A stretch of 14,651 nucleotides of DNA, taken from Clostridium sp. 27_14. Lineage in GTDB: Bacteria > Bacillota > Clostridia > TANB77 > CAG-508. The stretch covers positions 1 through 14,651 of the forward strand of contig MNRQ01000041.1 of NCBI GenBank assembly GCA_001916035.1, given 5' to 3'. Under the pieces are notes generated by a model, which saw only the letters and a list, made by a program, of their open reading frames with translations, ran no database searches and was not told the DNA's origin. A program made the translations under genes and the position numbers. Each line of letters begins with the position of its first letter. The first letter of the stretch is position 1. Below are positions 1 to 8,123 of this stretch, in pieces.

Positions 1-70
1 ATGCGTCGGAACAGCTATGAGCCTTGAGGCTCTGCTTGTAACATAGCCCTATGGGCGTTATGAGTAAAAT
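1..70 (+). ncRNA. possible 3' part of a structured RNA (partial, family not recognised)
   Basis: This stretch is clearly richer in G and C than the flanking genes and folds into small hairpins: GAGCC/GGCTC (19-23 with 28-32, loop TTGA), and GCCC/GGGC (46-49 with 53-56) extended by TAAC/GTTA (39-42 with 57-60). CTATG (15-19) can also pair with CATAG (42-46), which competes with the second hairpin. It runs directly into the terminator at 72-97. GC-rich hairpins before a terminator in an AT-rich genome suggest a small RNA or riboswitch-like element whose 5' part lies outside the window. I do not recognise a family. The alternative is a coding tail: frame 2 stays open from the edge to a TAG at 44-46. 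Confidence 0.3.
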
Positions 71-71
71 A

Positions 72-97
72 CCTCCGGCTAAGCCGGAGGATTTTTA
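72..97 (+). terminator. intrinsic terminator
   Basis: A perfect 8-bp GC-rich stem (CCTCCGGC 72-79 with GCCGGAGG 83-90, loop TAA) is followed directly by ATTTTTATT. This is the strongest terminator in the window. It ends whatever transcript enters from the left edge and separates it from the glycan cluster. Confidence 0.9.
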
Positions 98-100
98 TTA

Positions 101-129
101 TTGCATTTTTTGTAGAAATATGATATAAA
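101..129 (+). promoter_or_regulatory. promoter of the glycan cluster
   Basis: TTGCAT (101-106) and TATAAA (124-129) are separated by 17 bp, and a TG one base before the -10 (121-122) makes it an extended -10. It lies just after the terminator and about 35 bp before the first gene, so it is the natural start of the glycan operon. Sigma-A consensus match only; no start site is known. Confidence 0.6.
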
Positions 130-151
130 AAAGGTAAAAATAAAACAAGAT

Positions 152-157
152 GGGGAG
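152..157 (+). promoter_or_regulatory. ribosome binding site that decides the TTG start at 164
   Basis: GGGGAG lies 6 bases before TTG 164. The only nearby ATG (150) reads into a stop after two codons, so the first glycan gene most likely starts with TTG. Confidence 0.65.
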
Positions 158-163
158 ATAGAA

Positions 164-913
164 TTGGAAGAAATAAAAATAATTATAGCATCACATAAAA
201 AGTATCAAAAACCTGCGGAAAATATATATTTACCAGTACAGGTAGGTGCTGAAGGAAAAGAAAAAATAGATGGATATACACAAGATAATACAGGAGAAAA
301 TATATCAATAAAAAATCCAAATTATTGTGAATTAACAGGGTTATATTGGGCATGGAAAAATTTAAATGCTAAATATATAGGATTGGTGCATTATAGAAGA
401 TATTTTACAGAAAGTAAAAAAATACCAAAAGAGGAAGATGAAAAATTTAAAGTAGTTTTAACAGAAAAACAGATAAAAGAAAAATTAAAAAATGTAGATA
501 TAATATTACCTAAAAAAAGAAAGTATTATATAGAAAACTTGTATTCACACTATGAACATACTATGTATATAGAGCCATTAGCAGAAACACAAAAAATAAT
601 AAAAGAAAAATATCCTGAATATTTAGAAGAATTTGATAAATTACATAAAAGAACATCTGCACACATGTTTAATATGTTTATAATGAAAAAAGAAATATTA
701 AATCAATATTGTGAATGGTTATTTGATATTTTATTTGAATTAGAAAAAAGAGTAGATGTAAGTAAATTTGATAATTTTCATGCAAGATTTTATGGAAGAA
801 TATCTGAATTATTACTAGATGTATGGATAAATAAAAATAATTTTAAATATGAAGAAGTAAAAGTTATAGATATGCAAAAAATAAACTGGTTTAAAAAAGG
901 ATTTTCATTTTAA
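164..913 (+). CDS. DUF4422-domain glycosyltransferase
   Basis: The 249-residue product has the hallmarks of the DUF4422 family of capsular and exopolysaccharide glycosyltransferases: an N-terminal IIIASHKKY (6-14), NPNYCELTGLYWAWKN (51-66), the signature YIGLVHYRRYF (71-81), and a later HMFNMFIMKK block. The length is usual for a single-domain member. No signal peptide or membrane segment is visible, so it should work at the cytoplasmic face, adding a sugar to the lipid-linked repeat unit; donor and acceptor cannot be read from sequence. The start is TTG with GGGGAG six bases upstream. It is the first gene after the promoter at 101-129. The 121-bp gap to the next gene is AT-rich and shows no clear terminator, so cotranscription is plausible. 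Confidence 0.88.
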   Translation: MEEIKIIIASHKKYQKPAENIYLPVQVGAEGKEKIDGYTQDNTGENISIKNPNYCELTGLYWAWKNLNAKYIGLVHYRRYFTESKKIPKEEDEKFKVVLTEKQIKEKLKNVDIILPKKRKYYIENLYSHYEHTMYIEPLAETQKIIKEKYPEYLEEFDKLHKRTSAHMFNMFIMKKEILNQYCEWLFDILFELEKRVDVSKFDNFHARFYGRISELLLDVWINKNNFKYEEVKVIDMQKINWFKKGFSF

Positions 914-1034
914 AAATATGAAAAAAGTTTTTAGAAATTAATATAATTAAAGATTGTAATAATTTATACAAAATGAAAAAAATATAAGATTTTTAAATTT
1001 TTTTTGCTTTTTTATATAAGAAAGGATAGCAAAA

Positions 1035-2024
1035 ATGGAGGAAGATTTAATAACAATAGTAATACCAATTTATAAGGTAGAAAAATATTTAGATAAATGT
1101 GTAAAAAGTGTGATTAATCAAACTTATAAAAATCTAGAAATTATATTAGTAGATGATGGATCACCAGATAATTGTCCTAAAAAGTGTGATGAATATGAAA
1201 AAAATGATACCAGAATAAAAGTAATACACAAGAAAAATGGAGGATTATCTGATGCAAGAAATGCGGGAATTGATATAGCTAAAGGAAAATATATAACATT
1301 TATTGATTCAGATGATTATGTTTCAGAAGATTATGTTGAATATATGTATAATTTGTTAAAGCAAAATAATACAAAAATGTCAACTTGTGAAACTCAAGTA
1401 GTAAATATAGAAAAAGAAACTGAGATGGAAACACAATTTGTAGAGAATATAGAAATACTTACAAAAAGAGATTTATTTTACAAAATATTATTTGCACAAA
1501 AAAGTGATGTATCTGCATATTCAAAATTATATGAAACAGAATTGTTTAAAGATATTAGATATCCAAAAGGTGTGGTATATGAGGATACAGCAACTACATA
1601 TAAATTAATTGAAAAATGCGATAAAATAGCAACAGGTAATAAAAAATGTTATTTTTATTGTACAAGACCAGATTCGATTTCAAAGATGAAAGGGTTTAAT
1701 AAAAATGAATTAGACTATATAAAAAATACTGATGAGATGTTAGCATATATAAAAGAAAAGTATCCAGACTTAAAAGAGGCTGTTAACAGATTTGATTTAT
1801 ATGCAAATTTTAGAATATTAAGATTGTTGTTATTTACAAATCCAAGAGATAAAAAGAGAGAAAAAGAAACATATAAAAAAATAAAAGAAAAAAGAAGTGA
1901 TGTTCTGAAATATACAGATACTCCTAAAAGAGATAAAATAGCAATACTTTTGTCATTTTTTGGATTAAATATTTTTAAAATGTCATGGTATATATATAGC
2001 AAAAAAACTAATAGAATTAATTAA
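1035..2024 (+). CDS. GT2-family glycosyltransferase
   Basis: This 329-residue protein has a classical GT-A fold GT2 domain in its first two thirds. It opens with ITIVIPIYKVEKYL, then the nucleotide-sugar motif VDDGS (39-43), GGLSDARNAG (69-78), the metal-binding DSDD (91-94), and an ED pair at 183-184 in the position of the catalytic base. The layout matches EpsJ-, CpsI- and WcaA-like enzymes that transfer single sugars during repeat-unit assembly on undecaprenyl phosphate. The C-terminal third is lysine-rich and ends in a hydrophobic, probably membrane-associated helix. AAGAAAGGA at 1018-1026 is the ribosome site. Sugar specificity cannot be inferred. All key residues are present, unlike the second GT2 at 4449. 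Confidence 0.93.
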   Translation: MEEDLITIVIPIYKVEKYLDKCVKSVINQTYKNLEIILVDDGSPDNCPKKCDEYEKNDTRIKVIHKKNGGLSDARNAGIDIAKGKYITFIDSDDYVSEDYVEYMYNLLKQNNTKMSTCETQVVNIEKETEMETQFVENIEILTKRDLFYKILFAQKSDVSAYSKLYETELFKDIRYPKGVVYEDTATTYKLIEKCDKIATGNKKCYFYCTRPDSISKMKGFNKNELDYIKNTDEMLAYIKEKYPDLKEAVNRFDLYANFRILRLLLFTNPRDKKREKETYKKIKEKRSDVLKYTDTPKRDKIAILLSFFGLNIFKMSWYIYSKKTNRIN

Positions 2025-2044
2025 AAAGTATTTGAAGGAAAATA

Positions 2045-2051
2045 GAAAGGA
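2045..2051 (+). promoter_or_regulatory. ribosome binding site that decides the start at 2061
   Basis: GAAAGGA ends directly before ATG 2052, which is too close for use, but stands 9 bases before the in-frame ATG 2061. The start of the polymerase gene is therefore moved three codons downstream. Confidence 0.6.
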
Positions 2052-2060
2052 ATGGATGTA

Positions 2061-3200
2061 ATGTACATATATATAATAAGTTTTTTAATTACAATATTAT
2101 TAATATACTTAGCAAAGACAAAAGTAAAAAATACAAAAATTAAAGTAATATTATTAGTACTAGCGGTAATACCAATGCTGTTAGTATCAGCATTAAGATA
2201 TCAGGTGGGAACAGATTATACAAAAAGATATGTAGAAAATTACAGGATGTTACAAAAAGGAATAGATGTAGAGGATTTAGAAATAGGATTTAAAGCAATA
2301 GATTATGTTTGCTTATTTTTTACAAAAGATGCGTATTTATTATTTATAGTAACTTCATTAATAATATTGTCAATATTTTTTGAAGTTATATATAAAAAAT
2401 CATCAAATTCGATTTTAAGTGTAATAATATTTTTCTTAGGAGGATATTTCTTTGGAACATTAAATTTAGTAAGACAATATATAGCAGTAGCTTTTATATT
2501 GCTTGGATATCAATTTTTGATGTTTGAAAATAGAAAAAAAGCATATAGTTTGTTTGGTTTGTGTGGAATATTAGCGTTTTTAATGCATTCATCAAGTATA
2601 GTATGTTTTGCAATAATGTTTTTAACTAGAAAAAATATTATAAATATAAAATGGGTTTTACCAGTAAGTGTATTGATTTTAATATTGAATAAAAATATAA
2701 TGACAATACTTGCACCAATAATAAAAAATACTAGATTTAATATTTATTTAACAGGAAAATTTGCACAAGGAGATTTATCAATAATAACAATAGCGGAAAA
2801 TTTAATAGTGTATTTATGGTTTAGTATTATTTATTATTATGAAAAAAGGCAAAACAGAAAATTAGAAAAAGAGGGAATTACTTTTTTAAATATACAAGGG
2901 ATAACATTATTACTTAGTGTGTCAGGAGTTGTACATACACAATTTATGAGAATAATGATATATTTTAGTGCATTCCAAATATTATCAATACCATATTTCT
3001 TTAATATAACAAATTATGAAGAAATAGCAGAAAAAATAAAAACAAAAATTAATAAAAATATATCAGGAAAAGCAATAAAAACAATAACTTATGCATGTAT
3101 AGTACTAGCTTTTAGTGGTATGCTTATATATACAAATATTTTGCATAATGATAATGGAGTTTTACCATATAAGACAATTTTTGAAAGAGACAAAAAATAA
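2061..3200 (+). CDS. EpsG/Wzy-like polysaccharide polymerase
   Basis: A membrane protein of about 379 residues with roughly ten hydrophobic segments. The N-terminus MYIYIISFLITILLIYLA, followed by a second helix and then LRYQVGTDYTKRY, is the pattern of the EpsG family: after the second helix comes an R-x-x-x-G-x-D-Y loop. A central GTLNLVRQYIAVAFILLGY and a MHSSSIV motif also fit. EpsG/Wzy proteins polymerise lipid-linked repeat units at the outer face of the membrane after the flippase has moved them across. ATG 2061 is preferred to ATG 2052 because the ribosome site GAAAGGA touches the latter. It follows the GT2 gene by 36 bp and precedes the acyltransferase by 35 bp, consistent with one operon. 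Family assignment is firm; chemistry is inferred. Confidence 0.87.
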   Translation: MYIYIISFLITILLIYLAKTKVKNTKIKVILLVLAVIPMLLVSALRYQVGTDYTKRYVENYRMLQKGIDVEDLEIGFKAIDYVCLFFTKDAYLLFIVTSLIILSIFFEVIYKKSSNSILSVIIFFLGGYFFGTLNLVRQYIAVAFILLGYQFLMFENRKKAYSLFGLCGILAFLMHSSSIVCFAIMFLTRKNIINIKWVLPVSVLILILNKNIMTILAPIIKNTRFNIYLTGKFAQGDLSIITIAENLIVYLWFSIIYYYEKRQNRKLEKEGITFLNIQGITLLLSVSGVVHTQFMRIMIYFSAFQILSIPYFFNITNYEEIAEKIKTKINKNISGKAIKTITYACIVLAFSGMLIYTNILHNDNGVLPYKTIFERDKK

Positions 3201-3235
3201 TTTTAGCAATATATAAGAAGGAAAAGGTTAAAAAA

Positions 3236-4309
3236 ATGGAAAAAAAGAGGTATGCAAATATAGATTTACTAAAAACAATAGCCATAATAATGGTTATAGC
3301 CTTACACTCACAACTATTTATAACAGACTTTATAAAAGATAATAAAATATCAACTTATATTCAATATTTTATAAGAATATTATGTGAAGGAGTTGCAATA
3401 TTTATTTTAGTAAATGGATTTTTACTAATTAATAAAAAACAATTTGATTTTAAAAAACATTTATTAAAAACATTAAAAATATTTGCAATATTAGTAATAT
3501 GGTCAATTATATTAACAATATCAATACAATTAATATACAAAGAACCATTAAAAATAATAGGAATAATAAAAAATATATTTATAACAGATATTAATAACAA
3601 ATATACAGGAGTATTATGGTTTTTACAGAATTTAATAGCACTATATTTAATATATCCTGTGTTAAAAATAGTACATGATAATGACAAAAAAGTATATAAT
3701 TACTTTTTTATAATACTATTAATATTTACAATGTTCACAAACTTGTTAAGTTTAATATCAAATTTAATAAACACAGAAATTAAATTTGAAGGTATAAAAA
3801 TAATCATAACATATATATCAAAATTTCAAATACTGTATAACAGAAATTTTTTAATATTCTTTATGCTTGGAGGATATTTATTTGAAAATAAAGAAAAATT
3901 TGAAACTAAAAAAGTTAGAATAAAATGGATTATAATTGGATTAGCAGCATGGATAATGTCATACATATATGCAATTATTATATCTAAATTACAAAATAAA
4001 ACTTATATAGGCAGCTTTAATTATGAAAGTATATTTATGCCATTTATATTAATAGGAATTTTTGCACTAACATTTAATTATAAAGATAAAAATCATTGGT
4101 ACAACAAATTTATAGAAACAGTTTCAAAAAATTCTTTAGGAATTTATTTAATACACATTATTATTATAAGAATATTAAATAGTGTTATTACAGAAACATT
4201 ACCAATAGGGATAAGGATAATTAAAGTGATATTTATATTCTTAGTAAGTTTAGGATTAACTTTAATAATAAAGAAAATACCCAAAATAAATAAAATTATA
4301 GAATTTTAA
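3236..4309 (+). CDS. acyltransferase-3 family membrane protein (glycan O-acyltransferase)
   Basis: This 357-residue integral membrane protein has about ten helices. The N-terminus RYANIDLLKTIAIIMVIALHS carries the acyltransferase-3 signature, with D10 and the conserved H24 in the first helix. LWFLQNLIALYLIYPVL in the middle and SLGIYLIHIIIIRIL near the C-terminus are further family blocks. Members such as OatA, WecH and many capsule-locus proteins move acetyl or other acyl groups onto extracytoplasmic sugars. In this setting it most likely decorates the glycan made by the neighbours. No SGNH domain is fused, so it may need a separate transferase or act alone. The ribosome site lies at 3218-3227. 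Just after the stop comes an inverted copy of the structured repeat (4326-4417). Confidence 0.88.
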   Translation: MEKKRYANIDLLKTIAIIMVIALHSQLFITDFIKDNKISTYIQYFIRILCEGVAIFILVNGFLLINKKQFDFKKHLLKTLKIFAILVIWSIILTISIQLIYKEPLKIIGIIKNIFITDINNKYTGVLWFLQNLIALYLIYPVLKIVHDNDKKVYNYFFIILLIFTMFTNLLSLISNLINTEIKFEGIKIIITYISKFQILYNRNFLIFFMLGGYLFENKEKFETKKVRIKWIIIGLAAWIMSYIYAIIISKLQNKTYIGSFNYESIFMPFILIGIFALTFNYKDKNHWYNKFIETVSKNSLGIYLIHIIIIRILNSVITETLPIGIRIIKVIFIFLVSLGLTLIIKKIPKINKIIEF

Positions 4310-4325
4310 AAATATATAATATACA

Positions 4326-4417
4326 GAAATTTGCTAAAGCAAATTTCGTACACGAACAAAAACGCGGACTTAAGAATAATTTAAAAGTTATAAAACTATT
4401 AATGTCCGCTTTTGTTC
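4326..4417 (-). repeat. structured dispersed repeat, copy A (inverted relative to B and C)
   Basis: Two linked palindromes fill most of the gap between the acyltransferase and the next GT2. Read on the - strand: arm GAACAAAAGCGGAC (4417-4404), a conserved ATTAATA, a variable loop of 26 bases, arm GTCCGCGTTTTTGTTC (4369-4354), then GTGTACG and a perfect 9-bp hairpin GAAATTTGC/GCAAATTTC (4326-4334 with 4339-4347, loop TAAA). Copies B and C near 10.1-10.3 kb share the arms, the spacing and the second hairpin, but not the loop. On the + strand the right arm is followed by TTTTC, so the large hairpin could act as an attenuator inside the operon. It may be a MITE-like element or a structured RNA element; no transposase is nearby. 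Confidence 0.8.
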
Positions 4418-4448
4418 TTTTCAAACTAGAAAGGAAAAAAAGAAAAAA

Positions 4449-5435
4449 ATGGAAAAAGTTTCAATAATATTGCCAACTTACAATTCAGACTCAGTCTTGA
4501 AAAATGCTATAGAATCTGTGAAATATCAAACTTATGAGAATTGGGAATTATTAATAATAGAAAATGGAAAAAAAGGACAAGCAGAAGAAATAATAAAAAA
4601 AATAAATGACAATAGAATAAAATATATTTATCAAGAAGTGGCAAATGTAAGTGAAGCAAGAAACACAGGATTGAATAATGCAAGTGGAGAATATATAGCA
4701 TTTTTAGATTCAGATGACAAATATGGAAAAGACTTTTTAGAAAACATGATAAAAAATATATCAATAAATAAAACACAATTAGTAACTTGTGGATATAAAA
4801 GAGTATATGACAAAAAACAAATTTTAATAAAACAATGCAAAAACATAGAAAATACAACAAATATAAAAGAATATTTAGAAACATTAAAAGAAAATTATTT
4901 ATTTAATGAACTTTGGAATAAAATGTATATTTCTAAAATAATAAAAGAAAATAATATAAGATTTAACCAAAAATATGAATTAGGCGAAGATTTTTTATTT
5001 AACTTAGACTATATAAAATATATTGAAAAAGCAAGCTATATAAATAACCCATTATATATATACACAGAAGGAGAAACAGGGTTAAAACTAAAATACAGAC
5101 CAAATAAATTTAATATAGAATATGAATTAACACAATATTTAGAAAAAATTTATAAAGAAAAAAACTGGGATATGAATTATATATATAATAGATATGCAAG
5201 AGTTTATTACAATCAAATAATAGATATATATAAACCAAATAATCCAGCAAATAAAAAAGAAAAAAACCAGCAACTGCAAGAAATTATATCAAAAAAGGAA
5301 TATAAAGAAGAATTAAAAAAATTAGAAAAAAATGTAACAGACAAAAAAATGAAAATAGCTATAAAATATTTTTTCTTAAAAGGAAAGACAATGATAAAAT
5401 TATTTGTATTTTTAAATAATATAAGAAAAAAATAA
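4449..5435 (+). CDS. GT2-family glycosyltransferase with altered nucleotide-binding motif
   Basis: The 328-residue protein starts with the GT2 signature VSIILPTYNSDSVLKNAIESV and keeps EARNTGL (69-75), the metal-binding DSDD (87-90) and ED at 180-181. The usual VDDGS after the second strand is replaced by IENGK (37-41), so both acidic residues are changed (E38, N39). This could alter donor handling or lower activity, but the rest of the fold looks intact and no frameshift is seen. The C-terminal part is lysine-rich and includes a hydrophobic tail (MIKLFVFLNN). The ribosome site AGAAAGGA lies at 4427-4434, right after repeat copy A, so the repeat could influence expression. The likely role is sugar addition in the same repeat unit. 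Confidence 0.9.
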   Translation: MEKVSIILPTYNSDSVLKNAIESVKYQTYENWELLIIENGKKGQAEEIIKKINDNRIKYIYQEVANVSEARNTGLNNASGEYIAFLDSDDKYGKDFLENMIKNISINKTQLVTCGYKRVYDKKQILIKQCKNIENTTNIKEYLETLKENYLFNELWNKMYISKIIKENNIRFNQKYELGEDFLFNLDYIKYIEKASYINNPLYIYTEGETGLKLKYRPNKFNIEYELTQYLEKIYKEKNWDMNYIYNRYARVYYNQIIDIYKPNNPANKKEKNQQLQEIISKKEYKEELKKLEKNVTDKKMKIAIKYFFLKGKTMIKLFVFLNNIRKK

Positions 5436-5525
5436 AATGATTATTCAAAATATGTTAAATAAATTATAGCAATTTGAACCAACCATATAAAATAAACATT
5501 TTTAAATAGATTTCATAGTTTTAAT

Positions 5526-5530
5526 GGAGG
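5526..5530 (+). promoter_or_regulatory. ribosome binding site that decides the start at 5541
   Basis: GGAGG stands one base before ATG 5532 but 10 bases before the in-frame ATG 5541. The latter also begins the protein with MKIYVDAYLSKNLGDD, the usual N-terminus of the family, so 5541 is preferred. Confidence 0.6.
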
Positions 5531-5540
5531 AATGATAAAA

Positions 5541-6569
5541 ATGAAAATATATGTAGATGCATATTTATCTAAAAATTTAGGTGACGATTTATTTATAAAC
5601 ATATTAACAAAAAGATATCCACAACACAAATTTTATGCAATATCAAAAGGTGAAAAAGGATATAACACTAAAAATTTCAAAGTATACTCAAATACGTATA
5701 TATTTAAAATATTAAAAAAGTTTCAATGGGAAAAATATTTAGCAAATCATTATGACACAGTTGTAACAATAGGTGGAAGCATGTTTATGGAAAGAGGAGA
5801 CACAAACAGAGATTTTTCAATGGGTAAAAATAAAAGATATGTGTTAGGAATAAATTTTGGACCATATAAAACTCAAGAATATTATAATAATATTTATAAT
5901 ATGTTAAGTGATGTTGAAGATGTATGTTTTAGAGACAAATATTCTTATAATTTATTTAAAGAATTACCAAATGCAAGACAAGCAGCAGACATAGTGTTCT
6001 CAATGGATACATCTAATATAAAAATCACAAACAGAAAAAGAGCAATAATATCTATAATATCACCAAAAGACAAAATAGATGAGAAATATGAAGAAAAATA
6101 TGAAGAAAAAATGTTAGAATTAATAACATTTTTAATAAAAAAAGAATACGAAATTTGTTTAATGTCTTTTTGCAAAAACGAAAATGATGAAGAAGAAATA
6201 GAAAAAATATACAGCCAAATACCAGAAAATCAAAAGAAAAAAGTAGAAAAATACTATTATAATGGAAATATAGAAGAAGCTTTAAATACAATAGCAGATT
6301 CACAATTAGTAGTAGGAGGCAGATTCCATGCAAATATTATAGGATTGTGTTTAGGAAAAAGCATATTGCCAGTATTATACAGTGACAAAACCTTACATGT
6401 ATTAGAAGATATGCAAATAAACACACCAATAATAGATATAAGAAAATTAGAAAATTTTAATATAGAATCAATAAAAGATGAAGATTTAACAAGACATTAC
6501 AATATAGAAAAGCAAAAAGAAGATGCACAAAGACATTTTGAAAAATTAGATATACAGTTAATAAATTGA
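5541..6569 (+). CDS. polysaccharide pyruvyl transferase family protein (CsaB-like)
   Basis: About 342 residues with the pattern of the polysaccharide pyruvyltransferase family: N-terminal NLGDDLF (12-18), a TIGGS strand-loop near residue 75, FRDKYSYNLF, and the C-terminal signature GGRFHANIIGL (GGRFHA 259-264). The family moves a pyruvyl ketal from phosphoenolpyruvate to a glycan sugar and includes CsaB, which pyruvylates secondary wall polymers so that SLH proteins can bind. No signal peptide is seen, so it acts in the cytoplasm before export. The flippase and an SLH-domain protein lie just downstream, which supports a CsaB-like role by context. The acceptor may equally be an exopolysaccharide side sugar. 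A run of EEKYEE repeats near residues 173-184 is a lineage-specific insert. Confidence 0.87.
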   Translation: MKIYVDAYLSKNLGDDLFINILTKRYPQHKFYAISKGEKGYNTKNFKVYSNTYIFKILKKFQWEKYLANHYDTVVTIGGSMFMERGDTNRDFSMGKNKRYVLGINFGPYKTQEYYNNIYNMLSDVEDVCFRDKYSYNLFKELPNARQAADIVFSMDTSNIKITNRKRAIISIISPKDKIDEKYEEKYEEKMLELITFLIKKEYEICLMSFCKNENDEEEIEKIYSQIPENQKKKVEKYYYNGNIEEALNTIADSQLVVGGRFHANIIGLCLGKSILPVLYSDKTLHVLEDMQINTPIIDIRKLENFNIESIKDEDLTRHYNIEKQKEDAQRHFEKLDIQLIN

Positions 6570-6659
6570 AAATAGAATTTTTTTAAAACAAAGGGGCAGA
6601 AAATAATGAAACTTTGGCTAAGCTAAATGTGACATTAGGAAAGGAATGAAAACCTGATA

Positions 6660-8069
6660 ATGAGTAAAGGAAAAGAACTATTAAAAAATACAGCAATAGT
6701 TTCTATTGGAAAAATATGTACACAATTAATAACATTTTTTTTATTACCAGTATATACAGCAGTACTAAGTAATGAGGAATATGGAGTTGTAGATTTATTA
6801 AATACTTTAACAAGTTTATTATTGCCAATAGCAACATTACAAATAGAACAAGGAATATTTAGATATTTAATAGATTGTAGAGAAGATAAAGAAAAGCAAA
6901 CAACATTAATAACAACAATTATAAGATTTACTATTATTCAAACTGTGATATGTATTTTAATATTTTTATGTATAAGTCCATTTATACATAATCAATATAA
7001 ATACTATTTAATGGCAAACTTATTAATGGGAATATTTTCTACAATATTATTACAAATATGTAGAGGTCTTGGTGATAATACAAAATATGCAATAGGAAGT
7101 TTTATAACAGGAGCAATAACTGTAGTACTAAACGTTTTATTTATAGTAGCATTTCATTGGGGAGCTTATGGAATGTTAGCAGCAACAGCAATATCAAATT
7201 TGTTGTGTGCAATGTACATTTTTATAACTAAAAAACTAAACAAGTATATAGAACCAAAAAAATATGATAAAAAAGTATTAAAAGAAATAATAAAATATTC
7301 GGTACCACTAATACCAAATATGATATCTTGGTGGATTGTAAGTGCATCTGATAGAACAATAATTTCTACAGTGTTAGGTGTAGCACAAAATGGAATATAT
7401 TCAGCAGCTAATAAGTTTTCAGGAGTATTTACAACATTGTATAGTGTATTTAATTTAACATGGACAGAATCAGCATCTATAAATATAAATTCAGAAGATA
7501 AAAATGAATTTTTTAGTAGAATTTTAGATTTTGTATTAAGATTTTTTGGGAGTTTATGTTTAGGAACAATAGCAATAATGCCTTATGTATTTAATATATT
7601 AATAAATGAAAAATTTAATGATGCTTATTTCCAAATACCAATTTTAATAGTTGGTTCAATGTTTAATATTTTGGTAAGTTTTTTAGGTTCAGTATATGTA
7701 GCAAAAAAACTAACAAAGGAAATAGCAAAAACTTCAGTAATAGCTGCAGTAATAAATATAGCAGTAAATGTAGTATTAATAAAACAAATAGGATTATATG
7801 CAGCATCAATATCAACATTAGTAGCTTATGCGGCAATGTTTATATATAGATGGATAGATGTAAAAAAATATGTAGACTTTAAGGTAAATAAAATTTTAAT
7901 TATGTTATTAATATTAATATATTCAGGAACAATTTTAACATATTATTTAAAAAACTCTACAATATCTATAGTAATGCTTTTGATAGTGGTATTATTTGCA
8001 ATTATTATAAATAAAAATAGTGTGACTTATATAAAGAAAATTGTTAATGAAAAACTAAAGAATAAATAG
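6660..8069 (+). CDS. Wzx-type oligosaccharide flippase (MOP superfamily)
   Basis: A 469-residue membrane protein with 12-14 hydrophobic helices. The N-terminus KGKELLKNTAIVSIGKICTQLITFFLLPVYTAVLSNEEYGVVDLL is characteristic of the polysaccharide biosynthesis branch of the MOP exporter superfamily (Wzx, SpoVB and TagF-associated types). A second block, KYSVPLIPNMISWWIVSASDRTIIS, at the start of the second half is the equally typical repeat of the fold. Length and layout are normal. It should flip the lipid-linked repeat unit across the cytoplasmic membrane for the EpsG-like polymerase. ATG 6660 has a rather distant ribosome site (AGGAAAGGA, 6637-6645, 14 bases), so translation may be modest or coupled to the short reading frame ending at 6657. 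It is followed after 54 bp by the SLH gene. Confidence 0.92.
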   Translation: MSKGKELLKNTAIVSIGKICTQLITFFLLPVYTAVLSNEEYGVVDLLNTLTSLLLPIATLQIEQGIFRYLIDCREDKEKQTTLITTIIRFTIIQTVICILIFLCISPFIHNQYKYYLMANLLMGIFSTILLQICRGLGDNTKYAIGSFITGAITVVLNVLFIVAFHWGAYGMLAATAISNLLCAMYIFITKKLNKYIEPKKYDKKVLKEIIKYSVPLIPNMISWWIVSASDRTIISTVLGVAQNGIYSAANKFSGVFTTLYSVFNLTWTESASININSEDKNEFFSRILDFVLRFFGSLCLGTIAIMPYVFNILINEKFNDAYFQIPILIVGSMFNILVSFLGSVYVAKKLTKEIAKTSVIAAVINIAVNVVLIKQIGLYAASISTLVAYAAMFIYRWIDVKKYVDFKVNKILIMLLILIYSGTILTYYLKNSTISIVMLLIVVLFAIIINKNSVTYIKKIVNEKLKNK

Positions 8070-8110
8070 AAAGGAGGTGCTTTTGGGGACGGACTTAAAA
8101 AACATTTGAG

Positions 8111-8117
8111 AAGGGGG
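8111..8117 (+). promoter_or_regulatory. ribosome binding site that decides the start at 8124
   Basis: AAGGGGG lies 6 bases before ATG 8124. The frame is open further up to TTG 8106, but that start would put seven charged residues before the signal peptide and would overlap its own ribosome site. Confidence 0.7.
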
Positions 8118-8123
8118 ATAAAA

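Noticed and set aside
1..27. ATG at position 1 as a gene start
   Set aside because: The frame stops after eight codons at 25-27.
4507..4884. Leucine-rich open frame on the - strand under the second GT2 gene (and similar ones at 10529-10867, 11305-11580, 11902-12207)
   Set aside because: They are antisense shadows of AT-rich genes: long runs of L, I, F and Y, no ribosome site, and a recognised gene on the other strand.
6587..6657. Short frames at 6606 and 6646 between the pyruvyltransferase and flippase genes
   Set aside because: They encode only a few residues and show no recognisable similarity; they may just be leader sequence of the flippase gene.
8106..8123. TTG at 8106 as start of the SLH protein
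   Set aside because: The good ribosome site AAGGGGG (8111-8117) lies inside this extension and fits ATG 8124, which also gives a normal signal peptide.
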